64,000 nt of DNA from UBA6898 sp964463135 (GTDB lineage: Bacteria > Nitrospirota > Thermodesulfovibrionia > Thermodesulfovibrionales > UBA6898). The notes under the pieces are model-generated. The model had not been told where the DNA came from. It saw nothing but the letters and a program-made list of their open reading frames with translations, and ran no database searches. The DNA lies in NCBI GenBank assembly GCA_964463135.1, contig CAYXBA010000010.1, positions 73,205 through 137,204 of the forward strand, read 5' to 3'. Position numbers and translations under genes: made by a program. Below are positions 9,026-18,300 of this stretch, piece by piece (position 1 is the first letter of the stretch; every line of letters starts with the position of its first letter).

Positions 9026-9063
9026 CAGGTGGATAGTCTGTAGGTGTTTAGGTATTGCAGTCG
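9026..9063 (+). repeat. Inverted repeat, arm B (upstream of the radical SAM gene)
   Basis: The partner of 7594-7631. It lies between the stop of the B12-radical SAM gene (9079) and the start of the SPASM radical SAM gene (8985). Together the arms bound a 1470-bp segment containing exactly one gene. Confidence 0.9.
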
Positions 9064-9078
9064 CTAAGAGACTACAGT

Positions 9079-10377
9079 CTAAACAACCTGAGTAGTTACA
9101 TGCTTTTTTCTTACCGAATCGACCCATCTCGCGCCTTTGTAGTCGTCAAGGCCGCCCTTGTCCATCGGGAAGCAGGCGTAGGTCTTTATCACAAGACCCT
9201 CTTCGGTCATCTCATGGGTCTCCTCAGGATAGAACTCCTTCCATGCCCGGTTGTATCCTTCATACAGTTCTTCAGCTGTCATATTGGCTGGCGTGAACAC
9301 GACCGACGACGACGAGTATTTTGAGAAGTCCTTTGTCAGCAGCCGTCCCTCTGCCTCAAGCCGCTCGGCAAGTCTGGTCTTCGGGTACGGGGTCAGGATA
9401 TGGAATTCAGCCTCTTCGATCGCATTGGCCTTTGCAAACTGCACCGTACGCTCGAACACGTCCTTCTGGTCATGGTCAAAGCCGAAGACAAAGGAGGCGA
9501 TCACCTTGATGTTCCGCTCCCTGATGCGTTCGAGGTACAGGTTCGCCTTCTCGATCTGGCTGGCGCTGATACGCTCGTTCAATCCTGCAGAGATCCAGGG
9601 GCTCAGGTCAATGTACATGGCCCAGCAGTTCGTGCTTTTCAGCAGGTCGAGGTAAGCGGGATCATCGGCGATCGAAAGCGGGGCCAGCCCGACCCACGGT
9701 CTGTTGGCCTTTGCCAGGCCCTCAAAAAAACTCTTCACCCTTCTTTTTGCAAGGTGCAGGTTGTCGTTAATCAGGAACAGGCACTGGTCAAGCTTCTCAA
9801 CATCCCGGAGGATCTTCTGCGTATCAGCCATCCTGAACTCGGTCCCGTAGGTCTGGGGCACTGAGCACATTTCGCAGTTCACCGGGCAGCCGCGCGAAAC
9901 CTGTAGAGAGTTCATCGGCAGATAGACCGACGTATCGAAGATGGACCAGCGCGGCAGCGGGATCTCCTCAGCAGGGTTCTTGCAGGAATAGCTCTTCTTC
10001 AGGTCATTGTTCCTGAAATCTTTTATCACGTCCGGCCAGGTGTTCTCTGCCTCGCCGATCACGATCGCATCAGCATGCTGTGCTGCCTCCTCAGGCATGA
10101 GCGAAACATGGACACCGCCCAGCACGACCGGCACCCCTTTTGCGCGGTATTGGTCAGCAATCTCATAGGCCCTGTTCGCCTGACTGGTCATCATCGAGAT
10201 GGCGACCAGGTCGCACGGCATAGCAAAGTCTATCTTTTCGAGCCGTTCGTCAGTGAAGACAACCTCGATATCAGGAGGCGTAAGCGAAGCGACGATCGCA
10301 GGCCCCATCACCTGGATATATCTCCTGTACACAAGCGGGAAATGGCCCCAGTCAGGATAGATAAGATGTATCTTCAT
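9079..10377 (-). CDS. Cobalamin-binding-domain radical SAM protein
   Basis: A 432-residue protein of the same architecture as the gene at 2247. The N-terminal B12-binding domain shows MKIHLIYPDWGHFPLVYRR at the start, then MMTSQANRAYEIADQYR and GGVHVSLMPEEAAQHADAIVIGEAE. The radical SAM cluster motif is CPVNCEMC at about residue 170, and FGFDHDQKDVFERTVQFAK follows later. The longer frame upstream was rejected: the ATG at 10375-10377 overlaps the stop of the acyltransferase gene as TAATG, which indicates translational coupling. Pairing with a lipid acyltransferase suggests action on a lipid; the reaction is unknown. Confidence 0.85.
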   Translation of the reverse strand: MKIHLIYPDWGHFPLVYRRYIQVMGPAIVASLTPPDIEVVFTDERLEKIDFAMPCDLVAISMMTSQANRAYEIADQYRAKGVPVVLGGVHVSLMPEEAAQHADAIVIGEAENTWPDVIKDFRNNDLKKSYSCKNPAEEIPLPRWSIFDTSVYLPMNSLQVSRGCPVNCEMCSVPQTYGTEFRMADTQKILRDVEKLDQCLFLINDNLHLAKRRVKSFFEGLAKANRPWVGLAPLSIADDPAYLDLLKSTNCWAMYIDLSPWISAGLNERISASQIEKANLYLERIRERNIKVIASFVFGFDHDQKDVFERTVQFAKANAIEEAEFHILTPYPKTRLAERLEAEGRLLTKDFSKYSSSSVVFTPANMTAEELYEGYNRAWKEFYPEETHEMTEEGLVIKTYACFPMDKGGLDDYKGARWVDSVRKKHVTTQVV

Positions 10378-11348
10378 TATTTTTTCTGAAACTCCTCTTT
10401 GTCCTCTTCCCAGAACGGCATGAAGGTGAACCACTGCGTCGGGTATGCGCTGATATATTTTTCCAATATTTTAATTATTTTATGAAGATTTGTCTTCAAT
10501 TCGTCTGATGCACTGCTGCTGCGGTCCATAATTACCGGTTCTTCGATGATGATCGTGTAAGCCTTGTGCCCGGTTATGGGGATGAAGATCGGCAGCACTA
10601 TGCTGTCGGATACCAGCGCAAGCTTTGTCGGCCCTTTTGGGAAGAGCGCGTCATGGCCGAAGAAAGGTACGGCAATACCTCTGTCAAAGGTGAGTCTGTC
10701 TCCCTGAAGCCCAACAATACCGCCCTCCTGCAGGACCCGGAGCAGTTTCAGGGAAGAAAAGCCGCCTGCCTTCAGCGCCACTTCCTGGACGCCGTCTGCA
10801 TTCCTGAGATAGCGCAGCTGCGAACCGAGGAGCGAAGAACTGTCCGGCATGTACACGACATGGATCTTCCGGTCCTTGCAGTCAAGCTTCAGACCTCCCA
10901 GCTCCCAGTTGCCGAGATGCGTGGCGAGGAAGACAATGCCTTTTCCTGTGCCGAGCGCCTTCTCCACATTTTCGATGCCCTTGATCGTAAAGGCATATTT
11001 TTCGAGCCGCTCAGGACCATGGCTCAGATGAAAGAGGTCAATGAGAAAATAGGAATAGTATCTGAACACACCGTACGCCATGACCGCATACGTGCAGGTC
11101 CTGCAGCCGGGCCGTATCTTCGCGAGGTTCCGCATGATCGCCAGGTAGTTGTTGAAATTGAAGACAACGAAGATGACCACGAAGATCCGGCCGATGATCC
11201 GCAGGAGCCAGACAGGGAAATATTTCGTTGCGATCAGGAAACCCCGCACGAGCAGTCTGAACGGGAGCGTATGCTGGAACCTCCTGAAGACGCTCTGCGC
11301 CTCAGCCCCGCTCACTGCATCCTGTTTGTTATTATCCGGACTTTTCAT
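10377..11348 (-). CDS. LpxL/HtrB-type lysophospholipid / lipid A acyltransferase
   Basis: A 323-residue inner-membrane acyltransferase. A hydrophobic N-terminal segment (residues about 50-68, IIGRIFVVIFVVFNF) anchors the protein. The catalytic HxxxxE/D motif appears as HLGNWE around residue 143. Later there is a family-typical GGIVGLQGDRL and FPKGPTKLAL. The family transfers acyl chains from acyl-ACP to lipid A precursors or related glycolipids at the cytoplasmic face. As first gene of a leftward unit coupled to a radical SAM gene, it may supply or remodel the lipid those enzymes act on, which is inference. Confidence 0.85.
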   Translation of the reverse strand: MKSPDNNKQDAVSGAEAQSVFRRFQHTLPFRLLVRGFLIATKYFPVWLLRIIGRIFVVIFVVFNFNNYLAIMRNLAKIRPGCRTCTYAVMAYGVFRYYSYFLIDLFHLSHGPERLEKYAFTIKGIENVEKALGTGKGIVFLATHLGNWELGGLKLDCKDRKIHVVYMPDSSSLLGSQLRYLRNADGVQEVALKAGGFSSLKLLRVLQEGGIVGLQGDRLTFDRGIAVPFFGHDALFPKGPTKLALVSDSIVLPIFIPITGHKAYTIIIEEPVIMDRSSSASDELKTNLHKIIKILEKYISAYPTQWFTFMPFWEEDKEEFQKK

Positions 11349-11630
11349 TTAGTAATTTAGAGTTGCGTAAAACTAGCAATCAGCGGCAGACAGGAAGAGC
11401 GGAAAAGAGCTGTCTGCAAGACCTTCATGCCATTCTCCATACCAGCCAACATTTTTTTCATATATCAGTTGAATACATAAGCGTTTACGTGACATTCAAT
11501 TAAATCACCGTGTCATTGCAGATCTTTTACGGTGTTTCTGTCTGCCGCAATGGAACATTAAGATGAATATATATGGAAGCTTTGATCTGCTCTGGCTAAA
11601 GCATACGATATTTTCTATAATATCACCCTC
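11349..11630. other. Intergenic region between divergent genes
   Basis: This 282-bp stretch separates the leftward acyltransferase from the rightward dCMP deaminase. A TATAAT hexamer at 11616-11621 lies just before the deaminase ATG, but no good -35 element is spaced from it. No ORF, hairpin terminator or RNA gene is recognisable. Confidence 0.5.
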
Positions 11631-12122
11631 ATGACGAAGAAATCAGCGACGAAAAAGAAACCTCACGTCAGGCCCAATTGGGATGAGTATTTCATCAACA
11701 TCGCCAAGGCAGTGGCAACGCGTGCTACCTGCATCCGGAGACGATACGGCGCAGTCGTAACCAAAGAAAATATCATCGTAAGCACAGGTTACAACGGCGC
11801 AGCAGCCGGCGTGACCGACTGTCTTGAGGTCGGCAAATGCACCCGCATGGAGCTCCAGATACCGCACGGACAGCGCTATGAGCTCTGCCACAGCGTCCAC
11901 GCAGAGGCAAATGCGATCATCAGGGCATCGGTCGACGAGCTGAAGGGGGCAACGATCTATGTCTCGGGAGTTGACGGGGACGGAGACGAATGCGATTCAG
12001 CGCCCTGCATGATGTGCAAGAGGATGATCCTGAATGCCCGGATAGCCCGCGTTGTCTATTCAGACGGCAAGGCCAAGTATCACGTCATCGACCCTACCGA
12101 CTGGCTGAAAGACAGAATATAG
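11631..12122 (+). CDS. dCMP deaminase-like cytidine/deoxycytidylate deaminase
   Basis: A 163-residue zinc deaminase. The catalytic HAEANAI motif (zinc-binding His and proton-shuttle Glu) and the paired zinc cysteines in APCMMCKRMI are both present in the expected order, with YNGAAAGVTDCLEVGKC forming the early substrate loop. Members convert dCMP to dUMP, feeding dTMP synthesis; ComEB proteins share this fold. The gene stands alone between a divergent lipid gene and a toxin-antitoxin unit. Confidence 0.88.
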   Translation: MTKKSATKKKPHVRPNWDEYFINIAKAVATRATCIRRRYGAVVTKENIIVSTGYNGAAAGVTDCLEVGKCTRMELQIPHGQRYELCHSVHAEANAIIRASVDELKGATIYVSGVDGDGDECDSAPCMMCKRMILNARIARVVYSDGKAKYHVIDPTDWLKDRI

Positions 12123-12174
12123 GGAGTAATCTCCCGCCATCTCTTCAGTAGAAAATGCGTTTTACATTCGCCTC

Positions 12175-12237
12175 TTGACAGCTCCCCACGATTGCCTTAC
12201 CATAAAGTAAGGAAACTATAATAAGTAAGGAGTAAGG
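12175..12237 (+). promoter_or_regulatory. Promoter and GTAAGG operator of the toxin-antitoxin pair
   Basis: TTGACA (12175-12180), a 17-bp spacer and TACCAT (12198-12203) form a sigma70-type promoter. Overlapping the -10 is an inverted repeat CCTTAC-N6-GTAAGG (12195-12212), followed by two more GTAAGG boxes at 12225-12230 and 12232-12237, the last running into the ribosome site just before the ATG at 12240. This is the arrangement expected of antitoxin autoregulation. Confidence 0.7.
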
Positions 12238-12239
12238 TT

Positions 12240-12482
12240 ATGACCGTAGCGACCATAACAACAAAGGGCCAGACAACAATCCCCAAAAAAATCAGGGAGC
12301 ACCTGAAACTCCATGCCGGAGACCGTCTTGATTTTATAATTGAGGACAGCGGGAAAGTGAGCGTGCAGCCTGCCACCCTGGATGTGAAGGAACTGGACGG
12401 CATTCTGCACAGGCCCGGCATGAAGACAGTATCTATCGAGGAGATGTCACGGGCGATCAAGGCCCGTCACAAGAGAGCCTGA
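12240..12482 (+). CDS. AbrB/MazE-type antitoxin
   Basis: An 80-residue protein. Residues 1-48 form a SpoVT/AbrB swapped-hairpin DNA-binding domain (VATITTKGQTTIPKKIREHLKLHAGDRLDF). The acidic-to-basic C-terminal tail (EEMSRAIKARHKRA) is the likely toxin-neutralising arm. The gene is followed three bases later by a PIN toxin, as in VapBC modules. The upstream GTAAGG boxes are its probable binding sites. Mobile character is likely but no flanking element is seen. Confidence 0.88.
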   Translation: MTVATITTKGQTTIPKKIREHLKLHAGDRLDFIIEDSGKVSVQPATLDVKELDGILHRPGMKTVSIEEMSRAIKARHKRA

Positions 12483-12485
12483 GCA

Positions 12486-12884
12486 ATGAAAGGCCTCGAT
12501 ACCAACATACTCGTCAGATATCTTGTCAGAGACGACCAAAAACAGGCACAGAAGGCCTCTTCGCTTATCAATAAGGTGTCGTCATCGGGCGAGCTCTGCT
12601 ACATCAACGCTATTGTGCTTTGCGAACTGGTATGGGTCCTTGAATCTGCATATAGCTATTCAAAAAAAGAGATTGCAGGCGTGATCGACAAAATTCTTGT
12701 GACGCGGCAGTTTCAAATTGATCGCAAAGACCTCGTTATCCACGCCCTCAGAGAATACCGTGAAGGCAAAGGAGACCTCGCAGACTACCTTATCGGAAGA
12801 AGCAATCGCGCCGCAGGGTGCGATTCTACCGCCACTTTTGACAGGGCGCTCCGGGGAAACACGTCGTTCGAAGTTCTGGATTAA
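12486..12884 (+). CDS. PIN-domain RNase toxin (VapC family)
   Basis: A 132-residue PIN nuclease. The acidic active-site residues are visible in order: Asp5 in KGLDTNILVRY, a Glu in CELVWVLES, an Asp in KGDLADYLIG, and an Asp in STATFDRALRG. This set coordinates metal for cleaving RNA, usually initiator tRNA, rRNA loops or mRNA. It is translated right after its AbrB-type antitoxin with a 3-base gap. All catalytic residues look intact, so the toxin should be active when free. Confidence 0.88.
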   Translation: MKGLDTNILVRYLVRDDQKQAQKASSLINKVSSSGELCYINAIVLCELVWVLESAYSYSKKEIAGVIDKILVTRQFQIDRKDLVIHALREYREGKGDLADYLIGRSNRAAGCDSTATFDRALRGNTSFEVLD

Positions 12885-12922
12885 GACTCGCCATCAGCCT
12901 TTTTCTCATCACCCATTACTCA

Positions 12923-15163
12923 TCACTCTTCACGGTCTTTAAGCCACTTTTTCAATAAGAATTTCGCGCCATGCTTATCGAGCGGCTCGTTCCTGTTGCC
13001 GCACTGGGCATCCTGCACGCATGAGGGACAGCCGCTTTCGCAGTCGCAGTCTTCGATGATCCGGAGCGTAGCCCCAAGCCATTCGGGGATGATATCGAGC
13101 ACCCTGCGCGTCAGGCCGACACCACCTTCGTGGCCGTCGTACATGAAGATGGCAGGAAGGCCGAATTCGGGGAATGACGTATGGCTCAGCCCGCCGATGT
13201 CGCCCCGGTCGCATAAGACGAAAAGCGGCATGCAGGCAATGGCAGTATGCTCAACCGCATGGATCGTGCCGCCGAGGTCAAAACCCCGTGCCTCGATCTC
13301 CCGCTCTGTGTCCCTGTCCAGGACGACCCAGAGACCTTCGGTCTCGAATACGTGATCAGGCAGTTCGAGCGGCGTGGTCGAGATCCACTTGTTGTCAGAC
13401 ACGCGCTTGGTGTCGTACCCCATCACCTTCTGGACGATCCTCAGACGCCCCCAGTCAAAGGTCAGTCCGTTGAATCTCTTCGTCTCCTGCTTCGCGATGA
13501 TCTGCGTCGTGTCTCCGCTCACCGGCTGCGTATAGAACGCAAGGTTCGCAGGCCTGCAGACAGCCCTCTTCTTCGGGATATCGAGCTCCACAACTTTATA
13601 CTGCTTGCCGCGGTGCAGGTACACCGCTCCCGGAAAGGCCTCCCTGAAGACCCGTGCGCCTCCAAGCTCGCCGATCGTCCTGCCGGACTCATTGACCAGA
13701 AGGAACCGTTCGCCTGCAGCCCTGATGCTCACATCCCTCTGCGGCATCTTGAGCGGGGAAAACCAGATGCCGCTCTTCTTGCCGGGCAGCAGCGTCTGTT
13801 CGGCAGCCAGCTCTTCGATCAGCGGCAGGGCCTTCTGCATATCAAATGCAGGATCGTCCAGCTTCAGGTTCAGTTCGGCTGCAGCGCAGAGAAGATGCTT
13901 CTTCATGATATGTGCATTAAAAGGGTCTATCACCGCTGCCTCATGGCTCTTTGTAAAGAACTCGGCAGGATGGCGCATGAAATAGTGGTCAAGGGCATCC
14001 TGGATCGCTACCAGTATTACAAGGGATTCCTGCCCCTGCCTGCCTACCCTTCCGGCCCTCTGCCACGTGCTCGATACCGATCCTGGGTACCCGCAGAGTA
14101 TGCAGCAGTCGAGCCCGCCGATATCGACGCCGAGCTCCAGCGCACTGGTCGAGACCACGCCGAGAAGCTCGCCGCTGAAGAGCCGCGCCTCGATCTCGCG
14201 CCGCTCCTCAGGCAGGAACCCTGCCCTATACGGGCTGATCTTGTCCCGCAGGTCAGGCGCATAGTTCACTGCCCAGTTATGTATCAGCTCGGTGATCTTG
14301 CGCGCCTTGGTAAAGACGATCGTCCTCATCCCCTCCCGCATGCACTGCACAAAGAGCTTTGTCGCGAGCGTGTACGGGCTTTCGATGGGGCTCATAAAAT
14401 AGAAATGTTTTCCTGCTGCAGGCGCTCCGCTTTCATCTATCACGCTGAACTCCAGCCCGGTCAGGTCCTCTGCCAGTCTGCCGGGGTTCGCAATCGTTGC
14501 AGAGGCCGAGATGAACTGGGGGCTCGACCCGTAATGTTCGCAGACACGCCTCAGCCTTCTGATCACCTGGGCGACATGGGAACCGAACACGCCGCGGTAC
14601 GTATGGATCTCGTCAATGACGATGTAACGCAGGTTCCTGAAGAACCTTTCCCATTTCTTGTGGAACGGCAGGAATGCGAGATGGATCATGTCAGGGTTGG
14701 TAAAGATCACATTCGGCAGATCAGCGCGTATCTCCTGCCGCTTTGTGGCCGGCGTATCGCCGTCATAGACCTCTCCGATAATGCCAAGGCCTGCCTCTTC
14801 AGACAGTTCATTCAGGTTCTTCATCTGGTCCTGTTCGAGCCCCTTGAGCGGGAAGATACAGAGGGCCTGCGTAGAGCGGTCAGCAAGGATGGCTTCGAGT
14901 ACCGGGATATTGTACGCAAGGCTCTTGCCGCTGGCGGTCGGAGTCATCAGCACAATGTTCCTTCCGAGCCTGACCTGCTCAATGGCCTCTGCCTGATGGC
15001 TGTAAAACCGCGCAATGCCCTTTTTCTGGAAGATCTTTCTGAGCCGCTCATCGAGCTCGATATCGCAGTACCGCTCTGCAGCCGGGCGTATCTGCCGCCG
15101 GCCTGCGCACTGGAGCTGCATCTCCCGGTCATTGTCGAGGAAATTGATGAGATCATGGATCAT
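12923..15163 (-). CDS. DEAD/DEAH-box helicase of the YprA/MrfA type with DUF1998
   Basis: A 746-residue superfamily 2 helicase. Motif I is TPTASGKS, motif II is DEIH (VIDEIHTYRGVFGSH), motif III is SATIANP, and motif VI is QRAGRVGRQG. The C-terminal DUF1998 region carries a four-cysteine cluster in CESGCPSCVQDAQCGN, a metal-binding module shared with MrfA, which acts with an exonuclease in repair of mitomycin adducts in Bacillus. No adjacent exonuclease partner gene is seen here. The role is thus probably DNA repair; the family is certain, the specific lesion is not. Confidence 0.87.
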   Translation of the reverse strand: MIHDLINFLDNDREMQLQCAGRRQIRPAAERYCDIELDERLRKIFQKKGIARFYSHQAEAIEQVRLGRNIVLMTPTASGKSLAYNIPVLEAILADRSTQALCIFPLKGLEQDQMKNLNELSEEAGLGIIGEVYDGDTPATKRQEIRADLPNVIFTNPDMIHLAFLPFHKKWERFFRNLRYIVIDEIHTYRGVFGSHVAQVIRRLRRVCEHYGSSPQFISASATIANPGRLAEDLTGLEFSVIDESGAPAAGKHFYFMSPIESPYTLATKLFVQCMREGMRTIVFTKARKITELIHNWAVNYAPDLRDKISPYRAGFLPEERREIEARLFSGELLGVVSTSALELGVDIGGLDCCILCGYPGSVSSTWQRAGRVGRQGQESLVILVAIQDALDHYFMRHPAEFFTKSHEAAVIDPFNAHIMKKHLLCAAAELNLKLDDPAFDMQKALPLIEELAAEQTLLPGKKSGIWFSPLKMPQRDVSIRAAGERFLLVNESGRTIGELGGARVFREAFPGAVYLHRGKQYKVVELDIPKKRAVCRPANLAFYTQPVSGDTTQIIAKQETKRFNGLTFDWGRLRIVQKVMGYDTKRVSDNKWISTTPLELPDHVFETEGLWVVLDRDTEREIEARGFDLGGTIHAVEHTAIACMPLFVLCDRGDIGGLSHTSFPEFGLPAIFMYDGHEGGVGLTRRVLDIIPEWLGATLRIIEDCDCESGCPSCVQDAQCGNRNEPLDKHGAKFLLKKWLKDREE

Positions 15164-15317
15164 GATCTTTGATTGTAAAACACCCGGCCGCTTTCATGCT
15201 AACAGGGGACCGGCAGCCATGCAATTACGCGGCAGGTCCTGAGAACGGGTATCTTCATTGCATTGGCGTATTGTGATATACTGCGGACAGGCGCCAGAGG
15301 TTTTCAGGAGGGGGAAA

Positions 15318-18300
15318 TTGACGGACAGACGCGAATACGTTCAAGACGCGATCGATACATTGTTTGCTCTCTGGGTGCGCCGGACCTCGTTATACGGTGC
15401 CCTCATTTTTCTGCTTCTGTCCTTTCTCGATTTTACCGTCTTTCCCGAACATTTCAGGCTGTTCCTCGGATACCGCATTGCCATAGCACTGTTTCTGCTG
15501 CTGCTTTTCGCTCTGGCCCAAAGAACGATGAACAGGACAGCCCTCAGGTTCTTCTACTTTGCAGGGATCTTCGCCTCGGCCGCAACTATCGAGGCCATGA
15601 TCCTGCATACCGGGGCAGACCACTCCCTGTACTCAATGGGCATGATCCTGCTGGCTGTGTCCGCACTCGCATTTGTGCCGGCGGATCTCCCTTTTCACGC
15701 GGCAATGGCCGGAACCATATACGGGGTCTATCTTCTCCCCATAATCATGACGCAGGACATAGACGACCTGCCGGTCCTCTTTGTAACGAATCTCTTCATG
15801 TGTGCGATCATCCTGACCGTTCTGGTCTTTCGCTACATGGCACTGCAGACCATGAGACAGCAACTGGCAGCCGAATATGAACTGATCCTGTCTGCAAGCC
15901 TGCTGCAGGAAAGCGAACAGAAACAGCGGCTTCTGCTGCAAAACGCCAATGACGCCATCTATGTCCACGCCCTGTCTCCCGATGCCCCCGGCCAGTTCCT
16001 TGAAGCAAACGACCGCGCCTGCAGCATGCTCGGATACACGCGCGAAGAGATGCTGGCAATGGAAGTCCCGCAGATCGACATACCGGAACAGTCGCAGCAG
16101 GTTGCCTCCATTATCCAACAGCTCATTGAGACCGGTTCAGCCATGTTCGAGACCGAGCATGTGGCAAAGGACGGCCGCCGGGTCCCGGTGGAGGTCAGCA
16201 CGCGGCTGTTCCACCTGCACGGACAGCCGACCGTCATGTCAGTAGTCCGCGACACTACGGAACGTAAAAAGCTGGAAGAGCAGCTGAAAGACTACCAGAC
16301 GCACCTTGAGAAGATGGTTGCGCATCGCACGGCTGAGCTTGAAAAGACCATTGCGCAACTGGAACAGGAAATGGAAGCCAGAAAAGGCGCCGAGTTGGCT
16401 GTCGGAAGAAGCCGCAGACTTCTTGACGGAGTTTTTGAGGGCATTCAGGACGGCATTGTCGTGCTTGATACCGAACAGAACATCATCACATCGAACAGCG
16501 CTTTCAGGCGGTATTTTGGAGGCGACTTCACAAACGCGTTAAAAAGGAATAAGTGTTTTGAGGTCTATCACGGGACAGCGGAACGATGTAAAGACTGCAT
16601 GTCGGCCAAGGCGATGTCGGAAAAGACGATCCAGACCCAGACCATCTCATGCCGGCGAGAGGACGGGACTACACTATTTTTTGAAGTATTCACGTTCCCT
16701 TTGCATGGGGAGCAGGGAGAAATAAAAGGTGTCATCCAGCACCTCAGGGACATCACCGAGCGCAAGAAGGCCGATGAGGCGTTGAAAGAAAGTGAAGAAA
16801 GATTCAAGAGACTTTTGGACAGTGCTCCGATAGCAGTATCAATAATCAACAGGGCCGGCATTGTCGAGTATGCCAATCGGAAACATGCCGAGATCATGGG
16901 CTACGATCTTCCTGACATCCCTACTCTGGAACGTTGGTGGTCTCAAGCCTATCCGGATGAAAAAGAGAGGAGCATGATCAGAACAGGATGGGATACCCTC
17001 ATCCAGAGGCTTTTTCAGGGAGAGACGATCTCAAGTGTGTACCGGCGTGTTGTATGCAAAGACGGCACAAGCAAGGAGCTGGAACTGAACTTCAAGGCCG
17101 CAGGGGAAACGATCATCGTGACGTTTAGCGATATCACTGAGCGCATGCAGGCAGAAAAAAAACTACAGGAGAGTGAACTTCGGCACCGGACCCTTTTTGA
17201 AAAAGCTTCGGAAGGGATCGCCTTTATTGACGAAAGAGGGAGCATCGTGGCAGCAAATGAATCGTTCGCCCGGATGCACGGTTACCGCCGCGAGGAGATT
17301 CTGACCTCGCACATCAATGATCTGGATGCCGGAAGATCTTTTGGAAAGGACCCCGATATCCTCCACCGGGTCATGGCTGGTGAATCCTTACGATTTGAAG
17401 TGGAACATAATCATGCGGCAGGCCATACGTTTCAACTCGAGGTGCTGGCGAGCCTTATTGAATTGAACAACCAGAGACTCTTCCTCGGATTCCATCATGA
17501 CATTACAGACCGCAAGAAAAACGAGAAGGAATTGGAAGAAAAAGAGGCCAGGATGCGGGCGATGCTCGAAAGCTTCGACGGGCTTATCTATATCTGCTCG
17601 CCTGATTATCGCATTGAGTTCATGAACGAGAACCTGATCCGGAGGACGGGAAGAGCTGCTGTGGGTGAAAAGTGCTATGCAGTCATGAATAACCGCAACA
17701 CGATCTGCCCATGGTGTGTGAACGAAAGGGTCTTCAAGGGAGAGACCGTGCGCTATGAGATCCAGAGCCCGATCGATAAGCAGTGGTATCAGGTGGTGAA
17801 TACGCCGATACATCATGACAATGGCTCGATCTCAAAGCTGGCCATGTTCCTGGACATAACAGAGACAAAGAAGGCCGATATCGCGCTCAAGGAGAGCGAA
17901 AGGCGCTACCGGCGGCTCGTCGGATCGGTCACGGATTATATTTACACGGTTACGGTCCATGACAGCAGGCCTGGTACCACAGAGCATGGAGAAGGCTGCT
18001 TTGCAGTAACCGGGTATACAGCGGATCAATATGAGGCAGACCCTGACCTCTGGTATCGCATGGTCTATGTCAGTGACCGTGATTCTGTTCTGGAGCAGGC
18101 ACGGACAGTAATCGCCGGAGGGAAGATAGCGCCCCTTGAGCACCGTATCGTTCACCGTAACGGGACTATCAGATGGGTCAGGCATATCATCGCACCTCTC
18201 TTCGACAAAAACCGGAAACTGCTGTCCTTTGACGGACTGATCTCAGATATTACCGAGAAGAAACTGCTTGAGTTGCAGCTTGAAAAGGCACGCATACTGG

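Noticed and set aside
13247..15172. 641-codon rightward frame opposite the helicase
   Set aside because: It is the antisense shadow of the MrfA-like helicase gene. The leftward frame has all helicase motifs; the rightward translation has none and an arginine/leucine-rich random look.
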